A stretch of DNA of 58,162 bases from HGM04593 sp045588485 (GCA_045588485.1 JAZNEI010000008.1:1-58162); one strand, 5' to 3'. Shown: positions 15,506 through 24,290, counted from the stretch's first letter. The notes: generated by a model not told the origin, from the sequence alone. Numbers and translations are program-made.

Positions 15506-17011
15506 ATGGAAAATATAAATGAGTACATGGGGCTGATTGTGGCATTAGTGGTTGTTACAATTGTCGTCATTTTGCAGATTACAAGCTTTATCAAGACAAG
15601 GTCAAAGATTTCTGAATTAGGAACCCTGTTTGATGAAGTGAAAAACTTGTTCTTAAAGGAAACGTCTTTGACTCCAAGTGTGTTGAAATCTAAGAGTTCG
15701 TTACAGAAATTCCTGTCCAATATCCCCAATCGTTATGTAAAGTCTGAGGATGGAGAAGACGAAAGGATGGACTATACAGACCTGTCATTGATTGTAATGT
15801 CAGAAAACAGACAAGCAGACGGAAGATTTCGTGTAATAGTGAACAGGACTAACGAATACCTATGCAAAAACACAGGAACGAGTGCTGACTTGGGCATACT
15901 TGAAGATATTTGTGACAACCAAAAGAATGCTTTGGAGGACGAGATACACAATAGCCTTAATGTACCTCTTTATTTAGGCTTGGCTGGAACATTTATAGGT
16001 ATCATTACAGGTCTATGGGGCATTGATTTTCAAAAAATGTTTGGAGTTGACGGAGAACTCACTGGGCTTCAACATCTGCTTTATGGTGTGGTTATTGCCA
16101 TGAGTGCCAGTTTCCTCGGATTAGGACTAACCGTATTCAATAGTGCAGTCACGTACAAAAAGGCCGTATCTGCTGCTAATGATGGCAAAGAGGAATATAT
16201 GGACTTCCTTCGTCGTGAGTTAATGCCTCTATTATCAAATAGTATGGCTTCAAGCCTTAACTCTTTGCGTGGAGTTCTTGGGCATTTCGTTGACAAGTTT
16301 GGACGCAATCTTTACGCCTATGCTGATTCTGCCGAATTGCTCAATGATAATCTGGAGAAGCAACATTTAGTATTAGAAGAAATCAACAAATTAAGCTTAA
16401 CAAAAACAGCTAATAAAATTGCAGAAACATTTGTTCAATTAAAAGATTCCTCCGACTCATTATCAATATTTCAAACATATCAACAACAACTTAACTCAAC
16501 AATTGCTAATGTATCGGGAGTGGTTGCTCAAATACAAACATTACTAACTAAATTTGAAGAATTTTCAGTTGGCTTATCACTTGTTGTAAATAATCAAAAC
16601 AAAACAAATGAATTGCAAAGAGAATTCAAAGAAGCCATAGCAACACATTTTCCCACTGGATCAGAAGCCAGAGATGTTTGGCGCAAGGAATTTGATTTGT
16701 TTATATCTGAAGGAAAACTCGTGTCTGAAAATCTATCTACACAACTGACTGCATCTACAGAGTATATTAAAAATTTCGTTACAAACAATAAAGAATTCTT
16801 CGACACATTCGACAAAATGAAAGAGGTGCTTGCTACGATGATACAATATACACAAGTGCAAGCTGATTGCTACAAGGACTTGAAGGGGGAAATTTTGAAT
16901 CTACGTAAAGATTATAAGGATGCTCAGCAAGAGTCCATTGAGTTACACAAAGCGACATTGCGAGCTGTAGATGCTATGACAAAAGCCATTAAAGATATAA
17001 ATAAAAAATAA
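15506..17011 (+). CDS. ZorA/MotA-like proton-channel protein with long cytoplasmic tail
   Basis: A 501-residue inner-membrane protein. Membrane segments lie at about 8-28, 152-172 and 190-212. The second and third, with VPLYLGLAGTFIGIITGLWG and LLYGVVIAMSASFLGLGLTVF, match the MotA/TolQ/ExbB channel signature as found in ZorA. The loop between segments 1 and 2 is large and cytoplasmic. Residues about 215-501 form a long helical tail predicted to be coiled coil, the feature that separates ZorA from flagellar MotA. It is two bases from its ZorB-like partner. No flagellar gene is present, which excludes a swimming motor. Confidence 0.82.
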   Translation: MENINEYMGLIVALVVVTIVVILQITSFIKTRSKISELGTLFDEVKNLFLKETSLTPSVLKSKSSLQKFLSNIPNRYVKSEDGEDERMDYTDLSLIVMSENRQADGRFRVIVNRTNEYLCKNTGTSADLGILEDICDNQKNALEDEIHNSLNVPLYLGLAGTFIGIITGLWGIDFQKMFGVDGELTGLQHLLYGVVIAMSASFLGLGLTVFNSAVTYKKAVSAANDGKEEYMDFLRRELMPLLSNSMASSLNSLRGVLGHFVDKFGRNLYAYADSAELLNDNLEKQHLVLEEINKLSLTKTANKIAETFVQLKDSSDSLSIFQTYQQQLNSTIANVSGVVAQIQTLLTKFEEFSVGLSLVVNNQNKTNELQREFKEAIATHFPTGSEARDVWRKEFDLFISEGKLVSENLSTQLTASTEYIKNFVTNNKEFFDTFDKMKEVLATMIQYTQVQADCYKDLKGEILNLRKDYKDAQQESIELHKATLRAVDAMTKAIKDINKK

Positions 17012-17013
17012 TT

Positions 17014-17721
17014 ATGGCTAAAGGTAAATATAATGATTCTTTTTGGCTCAGTTATTCAGATTTGATGACGAGTCTATTTTTCATTATGCTAGTGTTGTTC
17101 ATTGTTTGTATTGCAAAAATGGGCAAGGCTCTAGATGATGCGAATGCTTCGAATGAACAATTAATTCGTATTCTACAACTCGACACCATGTTTGTAGAAC
17201 TAAGCAAATCGTCTGCGTTACAATATGTCGAGGAACAGAAGATGTTTGTTGCAAAGGATTTTATTGGTATTGAAATTTTTAATCCGTTTACAGGCTCAAA
17301 TTGGGAAGATGCAACTACTATTAAGCAAGAATATCTTCAAACAGTAGATTCAGTTGGACAATCTCTTTTAAAAGTCGTAAAAACACTATATGAGAAAAAT
17401 CCAGATTTGAATTTCCAATTAGTTATTGAAGGTTATGCTGCTATTCCTTGGCAGCTACTTCAAAACCATAGCTATAATGCAGACAATAAAAGAATGTATG
17501 AACTAAGCTACCATCGAGCATTATCACTTTATCTCAGATGGCTTTCAAAAGGCATAAACCTTCGAACTTATAATACCGAAGTTATTATTGCTGGAAGTGG
17601 TTTTAATGGAAACAATAGAGATGAAAAAGTTGAAGAAAACAATAAAAGGTTTGTTATTCAGATTATTCCAAAGATTTCAAAACCTCAAGCAATAAGAAAC
17701 TTTAAACAGGCGACCACTTGA
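17014..17721 (+). CDS. ZorB/MotB-like stator protein with OmpA-like domain
   Basis: A 235-residue protein. A short cytoplasmic start leads into SYSDLMTSLFFIMLVLFIVC; D16 sits at the entry of the single membrane helix (about 17-36) like the proton-carrying aspartate of MotB and ZorB. Residues about 90-220 resemble the OmpA/MotB peptidoglycan-binding fold (LNFQLVIEGYA..., LSYHRALSLYLRWLSKGI, then GSGFNG...NKRFVIQI). The pair with the ZorA-like gene makes a membrane-anchored proton-driven rotary or conformational motor likely. The gene ends the operon inside a large imperfect inverted repeat (17709-17782). Confidence 0.85.
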   Translation: MAKGKYNDSFWLSYSDLMTSLFFIMLVLFIVCIAKMGKALDDANASNEQLIRILQLDTMFVELSKSSALQYVEEQKMFVAKDFIGIEIFNPFTGSNWEDATTIKQEYLQTVDSVGQSLLKVVKTLYEKNPDLNFQLVIEGYAAIPWQLLQNHSYNADNKRMYELSYHRALSLYLRWLSKGINLRTYNTEVIIAGSGFNGNNRDEKVEENNKRFVIQIIPKISKPQAIRNFKQATT

Positions 17722-17782
17722 TTGATGTGACCCCCAAAAGTTTTTTGTCTAACTTTCGGGGTTCATGTCATATGCGGTCGCC
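17709..17782. repeat. Nested imperfect inverted repeat over the ZorB-like stop codon
   Basis: GGCGACC (17709-17715) pairs with GGTCGCC (17776-17782). Inside, 17729-17742 (GACCCCCAAAAGTT) pairs with 17751-17764 (AACTTTCGGGGTTC). It may terminate the operon. TGACCCCCAAAAGTT-like sequences also occur at ends of Bacteroides insertion sequences, from memory, so a solo IS-end remnant is an alternative. Confidence 0.5.
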
Positions 17783-17814
17783 ATTGTCGTTTTTAATTGG
17801 AATAGAAACAGATA

Positions 17815-17868
17815 TATTAAGCACACGTGCAGGAGCAATGAAAATTGCTCCTGCACGTGTGCTTAATA
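17815..17868. terminator. 25-bp perfect hairpin between convergent genes
   Basis: Arms 17815-17839 and 17844-17868 are fully complementary around a GAAA loop. It ends three bases before the stop of the minus-strand peptidase gene and lies downstream of the Zorya-like operon, so it may act as a bidirectional terminator. A+T-rich outer arms could serve as the U-tract on each strand. Confidence 0.65.
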
Positions 17869-17871
17869 AGC

Positions 17872-18621
17872 CTAAACGCCTAATATATTATTTGCCACTA
17901 TTGCCAAAATATCGGGATAGGCAGGAAACGACTCTTTACGCAGCAACACACCCTTGTCGCTGTGCATATCTCCGAGGAGAGGTGCGCAGAGAGTGAAACA
18001 GGGAATACCGTACTCGTCGTAGTCCCAGCTCTCGTCAGGCTCGGCATCGTGTATATAAGTATATTTAGCATTGTACGGCTTTAAAAGTTCCACTAAACGA
18101 TGAGCTGTAAAGATATCAATTCCAAGGTCGTTCTCAATAGAAAATTGTGCTTGCTGCTCCCAACCTTCATTGGTAACGTCAAGCACTATGGCAAAAGCGA
18201 TTGTGCATTGCATACGTCCAAGGACACATACCGTCTCTATTGCACCTTGCGAATCCTCCTCCTCGTCACCGGTGAATGCAATAACAACATTATCGGCAAA
18301 TTTTCCGTTCAACATATTCCAGATAGTGGCAGCATTTGTGTAGCTGTTGTCGAATGTGCCGTGCAAAAAACCATCTTTCTCTTGGCAGAAGCAGTACGAA
18401 TAGACTGTGTCGATGTGCGTGGAGACAAGCACCACTCTTTCACCTTTTACCGGAGTATGCTTGGCATAAAGCAGAGTAAGATTACCTTTATAAAATAACT
18501 CATAGTCACTATCTTTAAGCAGACTTTCTATTGCCAAAATACGTGTAGTATCGGTAAACTGTTTGCCATTATCGCGGCTGTTTACCGTCACAGAATCGAG
18601 TATTTGTAAAAATTGTTCCAT
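17872..18621 (-). CDS. M28/M20-like zinc metallopeptidase
   Basis: A 249-residue protein with co-catalytic zinc peptidase motifs in order: VLVSTHIDTVYS (histidine and aspartate ligands), HGTFDNSYTNAATIWNML (bridging aspartate), IAFTGDEEEDSQGA (catalytic and ligand glutamates), FAIVLDVTNEGW (aspartate ligand) and DMHSDKGVLL (last histidine). It lacks a signal peptide, so it is cytosolic. The size is that of a minimal M28/M42-type aminopeptidase without a dimerisation domain. The substrate is unknown. A TACCTTTG -7 element at 18637-18630 leaves a leader of only a few bases. It is convergent with the Zorya-like operon. Confidence 0.75.
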   Translation of the reverse strand: MEQFLQILDSVTVNSRDNGKQFTDTTRILAIESLLKDSDYELFYKGNLTLLYAKHTPVKGERVVLVSTHIDTVYSYCFCQEKDGFLHGTFDNSYTNAATIWNMLNGKFADNVVIAFTGDEEEDSQGAIETVCVLGRMQCTIAFAIVLDVTNEGWEQQAQFSIENDLGIDIFTAHRLVELLKPYNAKYTYIHDAEPDESWDYDEYGIPCFTLCAPLLGDMHSDKGVLLRKESFPAYPDILAIVANNILGV

Positions 18622-18629
18622 AATTGTAG

Positions 18630-18658
18630 CAAAGGTAATGATTTATTGACTATCTTCG
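18630..18658. promoter_or_regulatory. Divergent -7 elements for the peptidase and Crp-like genes
   Basis: On the minus strand 18637-18630 reads TACCTTTG, nine bases before the peptidase ATG. On the plus strand 18651-18658 reads TATCTTCG, nine bases before the regulator ATG at 18668. No well-spaced TTG accompanies either. Both transcripts would be almost leaderless. Confidence 0.45.
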
Positions 18659-18667
18659 CTCTATATT

Positions 18668-19231
18668 ATGGAAAATATAATACGCAAAATAAGAGAATAC
18701 TATCCTGTCTCGGACGAAGCACTGCAAGCACTGCTGAAAGAGCTTCATCCGGTACATTATCCCAAAAGCGTGCGTATAGTTGAATCTGGCGTAACGGACC
18801 ATAATGTATATTTCATTGAACAGGGAGTTACACGTTCCATTTTCCACAAGGACGGTGTCGACACTACAACGTGGTTCAGTCAAGAGGGGGATATCACCTT
18901 TGGTATGTACTCGCTTTATCACAACAAGCCGTCAGTCGAGAGTGTAGAAACACTTACCGACTGTGTGATATATACCATCTCTATTGACAAGCTAAACGAA
19001 CTTTATGAGAAATATATCGACATTGCAAATTGGGGGCGTATAGTACATCAGGATGTTAACTGTCTGTTGAGCCACATTTTTGTAGAGCGTCTGCAACTAT
19101 CGCCGGGCGAAAGATACAACTGCTTTTTACAGCGTTTCCCGGGGTTGCTTAATAGAATTAAACTAAAGTATGTTGCCGAGTTCTTAGGAATTTCCATATA
19201 CACCCTCAGTAGAATTAGGTCGGCCAAATGA
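18668..19231 (+). CDS. Crp/Fnr-family transcriptional regulator
   Basis: A 187-residue protein. Residues about 15-125 are a cyclic-nucleotide-binding-like beta-barrel (VRIVESGVTDHNVYFIEQGVTRSIF, then SQEGDITFGMYSLYHNKPSVESVETL). A helix and a short C-terminal helix-turn-helix (LKYVAEFLGISIYTLSRIRSAK) follow. The barrel lacks the RxA phosphate-binding signature of cAMP receptors, and there are no FNR-type cysteines. It resembles the many small Bacteroidetes Crp-like proteins of unknown ligand. It could control the acyltransferase gene 92 bases downstream, but that gene appears to have its own -7 element. Confidence 0.85.
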   Translation: MENIIRKIREYYPVSDEALQALLKELHPVHYPKSVRIVESGVTDHNVYFIEQGVTRSIFHKDGVDTTTWFSQEGDITFGMYSLYHNKPSVESVETLTDCVIYTISIDKLNELYEKYIDIANWGRIVHQDVNCLLSHIFVERLQLSPGERYNCFLQRFPGLLNRIKLKYVAEFLGISIYTLSRIRSAK

Positions 19232-19271
19232 TTTTTTGCTTTTAAGCAAATATTTATAACAAGGCATTTTG

Positions 19272-19279
19272 TATCTTCG
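19272..19279 (+). promoter_or_regulatory. -7 element of the acyltransferase gene
   Basis: TATCTTCG, 44 bases before ATG 19324; no TTG occurs at the expected distance. Identical to the octamers at 7464 and 18651. Confidence 0.4.
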
Positions 19280-19323
19280 CGGTCGGAAATGCAAACGCGA
19301 ATAATCATTAAAAACTATACAAG

Positions 19324-20496
19324 ATGTCAGAAACAAAAAGTTTAACAACCTCATCGGCTGCGTTTGCCGATAGTAAACCCCACTACGCCCTACTCGACGG
19401 ATTGCGTGGCGCGGCAGCTTTGATGGTCGTTTGGTACCATGTATTCGAGGGCTTCGCCTTTGCCGAGGGGTCGGCAATCGACGTATTCAATCACGGACAT
19501 TTGGGAGTGGATTTCTTCTTTATGCTCTCGGGTTTTGTAATCAGCTATGCATACGATAGCCGCTGGCAGGCCGATAGCAAGAATCGCCTTTCTATGGGTA
19601 ATTTCTTCAAGCGTCGTCTCATACGTCTGCATCCAATGCTTATCATGGGTGCGATAATAGGTTTTATAACGTTCTTTATTCAGGGTGGCGTAAAATGGGA
19701 TGGCACATCGACACCTTTCTCATGGACTATTATTGCCCTTGTGCTAACAATGCTCTTTATCCCTGCCTACCCAGGTGCCGGCTACGATGTTCGCGGCAAT
19801 GGCGAGATGTATTCGCTCAACGGCCCAAGCTGGTCGCTCTTCTTCGAGTACATAGGAAACATCCTCTATGCACTTATCATCCGTCGTTTAGGTAACAAGG
19901 CTTTAGCCGTTCTTACAGCGTTGCTGGGCATTGCTTGGGTATGGTTCGTTGCCACAGACGTTTCGGGATATGACATGATTGGTATCGGCTGGACGCTCGA
20001 CTCGGCCAATTTCTTCGGTGGACTCCTTAGAATGATGTTCCCCTTCTCGCTTGGTATGCTTATGGCACGCAATTTCAAGCCTTATAAGATTCCCGGAATA
20101 TTCTGGATTTCTATAGCTGTACTTTTCGCGCTATTCTCGGTACCAGCCTTTGCAAAGAGTGGCAGCATCAGTGTAAATGGTATTTACGAGCTTTGCTGCA
20201 TTATGATAGTATTCCCTGCCATTGTATGGTTGGCAGCATCGGGAAGTACAACCGACGTGATATCTACTAAGGTATGCAAATTCTTGGGCGATATATCTTA
20301 TCCTCTTTACATTGTACACTACCCCGTAATGTACCTCTTCTATGCTTGGCTAATTGAGAACAAGCTGTACACTCTTAGTGAAACATGGCCGGTTGTAATA
20401 ATGGTATTTGCTATAAACATAACCCTTGCTTACAGCTGCCTTAAATTATATGACGAGCCTGTGAGACGTTGGCTTACAAAGAAGTTTATGAAGTAA
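19324..20496 (+). CDS. Acyltransferase 3 family membrane protein
   Basis: A 390-residue multi-pass inner-membrane protein of the OafA/YrhL/NodX acyltransferase-3 family. Diagnostic motifs are YALLDGLRGAAALMVVWYHVFE near residue 20, HLGVDFFFMLSGFVISYAYD near residue 57 and the FFKRRLIRLHPM arginine stretch. About ten hydrophobic segments follow, including GPSWSLFFEYIGNILYAL with the conserved WSL. Such enzymes transfer acetyl or other acyl groups to extracytoplasmic sugars or other acceptors. No glycan gene cluster is adjacent, so the acceptor is unknown. Confidence 0.88.
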   Translation: MSETKSLTTSSAAFADSKPHYALLDGLRGAAALMVVWYHVFEGFAFAEGSAIDVFNHGHLGVDFFFMLSGFVISYAYDSRWQADSKNRLSMGNFFKRRLIRLHPMLIMGAIIGFITFFIQGGVKWDGTSTPFSWTIIALVLTMLFIPAYPGAGYDVRGNGEMYSLNGPSWSLFFEYIGNILYALIIRRLGNKALAVLTALLGIAWVWFVATDVSGYDMIGIGWTLDSANFFGGLLRMMFPFSLGMLMARNFKPYKIPGIFWISIAVLFALFSVPAFAKSGSISVNGIYELCCIMIVFPAIVWLAASGSTTDVISTKVCKFLGDISYPLYIVHYPVMYLFYAWLIENKLYTLSETWPVVIMVFAINITLAYSCLKLYDEPVRRWLTKKFMK

Positions 20497-20567
20497 TTAA
20501 TGATAATCATTAATAATAATATAGCAATTGGATTATTATCAAATTAATCCACAAACTAAAGCTGCTC

Positions 20568-20624
20568 ATAGTCATAAGTGCCCCAAAAGTTGAGATAAAA
20601 AACTTTTAGGGCACTTATGACTAT
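20568..20624. terminator. 24-bp hairpin between convergent genes
   Basis: 20568-20591 pairs with about 20601-20624 with one mismatch; loop GAGATAAAA. A-runs and T-runs border it, so it can terminate both the acyltransferase gene and the minus-strand trkA-like gene. The rest of the gap, 20625-20686, is A+T-rich and shows nothing else. Confidence 0.65.
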
Positions 20625-20686
20625 ATAGAAAATGAGCTAAAAGTGAGTTTTAAAGCATTAATACATTTTTTAGAAATCTTATTCTT

Positions 20687-21106
20687 TTAACTCAAATTCA
20701 GAGATTCATCCTTTTGGAATTTATTGACAAAGATGCGAGCAGCATAACTCTCGGGGATAAAAATTTTATCTATACTCATTGCACCGAGTATCGACAGATG
20801 AACACTATCTATTGCGCGAACATAGATATTTTGCACCTCGAGTTTTTTAAGGGCTGCAACAGCACGAAGCGAAGCCGACATACTCTGCCCTATCGTAACA
20901 AACACGGCATCTATGTCGCTTAGCGGAAGCGTCTTTAATGCTGCATAGTCGGTGGCATCCATAATATATGCCACTGAGATGCGGTCTTTGATATCTTCGA
21001 CACGCTGTTCCATAATGTCGGTACCAATCACATCATCACCACGATGAGTGAACTCTTCGGCAAGGGTGCTGCCGAAATTTCCTAAACCTATTACGAGATA
21101 CTTCAT
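20687..21106 (-). CDS. TrkA-N / KtrA-like potassium uptake regulatory subunit
   Basis: A 139-residue RCK (TrkA-N) domain. The N-terminal KYLVIGLGNFGSTLAEEF is a Rossmann glycine motif (GxGxxG) followed by an acidic residue in VIGTDIM, and IMDATDYAALKTL precedes DAVFVTIG. It binds NAD(H) or adenine nucleotides and gates the adjacent TrkH-like channel from the cytosol. It lacks the usual TrkA-C domain (full KtrA is about 220 residues), so it is a minimal RCK subunit. It is encoded seven bases after the channel gene. Confidence 0.88.
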   Translation of the reverse strand: MKYLVIGLGNFGSTLAEEFTHRGDDVIGTDIMEQRVEDIKDRISVAYIMDATDYAALKTLPLSDIDAVFVTIGQSMSASLRAVAALKKLEVQNIYVRAIDSVHLSILGAMSIDKIFIPESYAARIFVNKFQKDESLNLS

Positions 21107-21113
21107 AGTTGAA

Positions 21114-22934
21114 TCAGTTTATAATGACATTGTCCTTTGGATAACGGAATTTGCGGATACCGGTGGGCGGAATTATACTTGCGAGAACTGTCATGAACCC
21201 GACACGTCCAAGAAACATAAGCAGTGCCAAAAGAAGTTTGGAGGCCACGCTAAGATGCGGCGTGACATCGAGGCTTGCTCCAACGGTGCTATAGGCCGAT
21301 ACAGTCTCGAAGAACAGCCTGCGAACGGGAATGTGTGGTTCAAGAATTATGAGAAGAAAAAATGACGAGGATATTATGAGCATAGAGCCGAAAATGACAG
21401 CCGCGGCGCGTCGTAACGACTGCGATGATATCTCGCGGTTAAACAGCACTACACCACGATGACCACGCATCACCGAGACAAGGTTGGCGTATGCCACTGC
21501 AAAAGTGTTTACCTTTATTCCTCCTGCAGTGGACTGTGATGCACCGCCTATCCACATCAGAAAGATATATACTATTATGGCCGACACCGAGAAACTTGTG
21601 AGGCTGACACTGCCGAATCCCGCGGTGCGAGGAACTGTGGCTGTAAAAACAGATTGTACTATTTTATCGGGAAGGGGCATGCCTGCAAATGCTCCGTTCC
21701 ACTCGAAGAGAGCTATCGTCGATGTACCACCGACAAGCAGTACAATAGTCATTGTGAGTACTATCTTTGTGTTTATATTCATTATGTGACTATAACACGG
21801 GTACTCGGCAGTACGGCGCAACAGACGTGCCACCGATTGTCTTAGATAGTATCGGATTATGCCTTTGAAATTGACAAGTATGGGATAACCCAATGAGCCA
21901 AGGATTACGAGCAGTGTTATAATGATGAAAAAAGAGTTGTGACCTGTGATTATTGCGCTGTTTCCAAGATTGCCTGTGAGTGTGGAGAAGCCGGCATTGC
22001 AGAATGCCGACACCGAATGAAAAAGAGCGAAGAAAAGCTCGTGATGCGGTGTCAATCCAAGTGTTCCGCGTATCGAGAGCCATATACCCAAAGCACCTAT
22101 AACCTCGATTAGAAATGTAAACCCCATAATATTCAGCAGCGTGGAGATGAGTGAGCCGAAGGTGTCGCCACCAACCATATCGCGCAACGCAAACTGATTG
22201 TAAAGCCCTGTACCACCCATGAAAAAGAGTGCAAAGAAGCTTGTTATTGTCATAACACCAAGACCACCTGCCTGAATGAGCAGCATAAGCACAATCTCTC
22301 CTTCGGTTGAGAAAGTTTCTGCTATGTCAAGCGGTGTAAGACCTGTTACACAAACTGCACTTGTTGAGACGAAGAGAGCATCGACAACCGAAAGATGTAC
22401 ACCCTTAAGGGTAGAACGTGGCAGTAACAGCAATATAGTACCGGCAACAATGAGTAGAGCAAAACAGATTGCCATGAGCATTGCCGGGTTTGTTTTTTTA
22501 TTGATTAAATCGACAACTCCGCGCGAAACATCAAGCAATGATAGCAACAGAAGCAGTATCTTTTCGACAAACAGATAATTGAGAAAAAAGGGAATATCGG
22601 AAAGCTGCCGAGGGTTATCGAACTGAATATATCGTAACAGTGCCGAGAAGATAAAGAGAATACCCACAAAGGCTGTAAGAAAAAGCGATTTCTTTTTTAT
22701 GTTGCGCCAACCAAAGAACAGCTGAAGGAGATAAAGCAACAGATAGCACCACCAAGCAATACGATATATGAGGTCTATGATTGCACGTTCGCCATCGTTG
22801 AGGAGAAAACCGTAGTCTACTACTATGGCACCTATCGTAACAATAGATAATATGAAAAGAACAACGGCGAGCCAATGTTCTATTATGGCACCTTTTCTGG
22901 ATGTAAATGTTTTAACAGTTCTGCTCAGTTTCAT
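21114..22934 (-). CDS. TrkH/KtrB-family potassium transporter
   Basis: A 606-residue protein; I start at ATG 22934 rather than the TTG at 22940. About 150 N-terminal residues add four membrane segments before the TrkH core. The four P-loops are visible in order with their filter glycines: VCVTGLTPLD, FCNAGFSTLT, PRTAGFGSVS and STVGASLDVT. Potassium would pass through this pore and be gated by the RCK protein encoded immediately downstream. It is larger than typical KtrB (about 450) because of the N-terminal extension. Confidence 0.92.
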   Translation of the reverse strand: MKLSRTVKTFTSRKGAIIEHWLAVVLFILSIVTIGAIVVDYGFLLNDGERAIIDLIYRIAWWCYLLLYLLQLFFGWRNIKKKSLFLTAFVGILFIFSALLRYIQFDNPRQLSDIPFFLNYLFVEKILLLLLSLLDVSRGVVDLINKKTNPAMLMAICFALLIVAGTILLLLPRSTLKGVHLSVVDALFVSTSAVCVTGLTPLDIAETFSTEGEIVLMLLIQAGGLGVMTITSFFALFFMGGTGLYNQFALRDMVGGDTFGSLISTLLNIMGFTFLIEVIGALGIWLSIRGTLGLTPHHELFFALFHSVSAFCNAGFSTLTGNLGNSAIITGHNSFFIIITLLVILGSLGYPILVNFKGIIRYYLRQSVARLLRRTAEYPCYSHIMNINTKIVLTMTIVLLVGGTSTIALFEWNGAFAGMPLPDKIVQSVFTATVPRTAGFGSVSLTSFSVSAIIVYIFLMWIGGASQSTAGGIKVNTFAVAYANLVSVMRGHRGVVLFNREISSQSLRRAAAVIFGSMLIISSSFFLLIILEPHIPVRRLFFETVSAYSTVGASLDVTPHLSVASKLLLALLMFLGRVGFMTVLASIIPPTGIRKFRYPKDNVIIN

Positions 22935-23028
22935 ATTCAAGCAATAAGACCATTAAAGAATAAAAAAACAAATAAGAAAAATGTTCTGTGCATTTGGTAA
23001 CATAAATAACAGATATAATATGAGTCTG

Positions 23029-23062
23029 TTTGAATTTTTCCCAAAAAAAATTCATATATTAG
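23029..23062 (+). promoter_or_regulatory. Possible promoter of the sbcD operon
   Basis: TTTG at 23029-23032 and TATATTAG at 23055-23062, 22 bases apart; the -7 element departs from TAnnTTTG at one base. It lies 22 bases before the sbcD ATG in the divergent gap with the potassium transporter. Confidence 0.35.
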
Positions 23063-23084
23063 CAAACTAATTTCAGAATGAGTA

Positions 23085-24290
23085 ATGATACTGATACACA
23101 CAGCCGACTGGCACCTGGGACAGACTTTTTTCGGGTACGACAGGGCTAACGAACATAAGGAGTTCCTAAACAGGCTGACAGCAATTATCAAAGAAAAGAG
23201 TGTCGATGCGCTGCTTATTGCAGGAGACGTGTTCGATAATCCCAATCCATCGGCACCGGCACAAAAGATATTCTACAGTTTCATACACAAGGTGACACAA
23301 GAACACCCCAAACTGAGGATTATTGTCACCGCAGGTAACCACGACTCGGGAGCACGACTCGAAGCGCCCGACACACTCTTGGACTCTCTTGGTGCCATTG
23401 TTCGCGGAACAGTCAAACGTAACACCGATGACACCTTCGACTATCAAAGGCATATAATTCCGCTATCCGCGGATACATGCTGTATTGCCCTTCCCTATCT
23501 GAGACAGGGCGACTACCCCACAGCTGAAAGTTACTCCGAGGGGGTGAGAAAAGTATTCTTAGATATTGCCGAAGATGCATGTCGAAAGTACAGGAATATT
23601 GTAATTATGGGCCATCAATTTGCTATTGGTGGCAGAGTTTCGACGGATGACCGAAGCGAAAGGGCTGTTGTCGGTGGCCTCGACAGTGTGGACATGACAC
23701 CGCTGGCCGATATTGCCACGTACGTGGCGCTGGGCCATCTGCACAGGGCACAATGTGTTGGAGAGCACAAAAACATACGTTACTCGGGAGCACCGTTGCC
23801 AATGTCTTTTGCCGAGATTGACAACAGACAGTCGGTTACGATGATTACAATAGACGACAAGACTACGATTGAGGAGATTGAGGTTCCATCCATCGTATCG
23901 CTGATGAGAATACCAAAGAATGGGGCGGCTCCGATAGAAGAGGTTCTATACGAGATATCGCAACTGCCCGATGGAGATATAACCAATGAATCGCCTTTCC
24001 TTGAGATACGTATTGCCATAAAAGAGCCCGAACCGACATTGAGACAATGTATAGAACAGGCCATCAAAGGAAAGGCCGTTCGACTTACACGCATGGAGGC
24101 AAGCAGCGAAGAGGGAACAAGCAGCATAGAAGCACCGCTAACATACGACGAGGTGAGAAGCCTCGACCCGCAAAGGCTCGCAAACGACTTCTTCAGACGC
24201 AAATTCAGCAATGAGGATATGCCCGAAAATTTACAGACACTATTGAAAGAGGTTATAACCGAGATTAAGAATGAAGATTTTAGCAATTAG
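23085..24290 (+). CDS. sbcD: Exonuclease subunit SbcD
   Basis: A 401-residue Mre11-family metallophosphoesterase. The nuclease motifs appear in order: HTADWHLGQTFFG, LIAGDVFDNPNPS, VTAGNHDSGARLE, NIVIMGHQFA and YVALGHLHRAQ. The C-terminal capping domain follows (residues about 280-400). With SbcC it cleaves hairpins and processes double-strand breaks. The gene overlaps sbcC by 20 bases, a sign of coupled translation, and heads a five-gene plus-strand run. Confidence 0.95.
   Translation: MILIHTADWHLGQTFFGYDRANEHKEFLNRLTAIIKEKSVDALLIAGDVFDNPNPSAPAQKIFYSFIHKVTQEHPKLRIIVTAGNHDSGARLEAPDTLLDSLGAIVRGTVKRNTDDTFDYQRHIIPLSADTCCIALPYLRQGDYPTAESYSEGVRKVFLDIAEDACRKYRNIVIMGHQFAIGGRVSTDDRSERAVVGGLDSVDMTPLADIATYVALGHLHRAQCVGEHKNIRYSGAPLPMSFAEIDNRQSVTMITIDDKTTIEEIEVPSIVSLMRIPKNGAAPIEEVLYEISQLPDGDITNESPFLEIRIAIKEPEPTLRQCIEQAIKGKAVRLTRMEASSEEGTSSIEAPLTYDEVRSLDPQRLANDFFRRKFSNEDMPENLQTLLKEVITEIKNEDFSN

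Noticed and set aside
15506..17721. Flagellar MotAB or TolQR/ExbBD energy-transducing pair
   Set aside because: There are no flagellar, Tol or TonB genes nearby, the first protein has a ZorA-type long cytoplasmic tail, and the pair sits in an operon with a DarT-domain gene.
17718..17996. Plus-strand frame of 92 codons after the ZorB-like gene
   Set aside because: It reads through two inverted repeats and the 3' end of the convergent peptidase gene, so coding is very unlikely.
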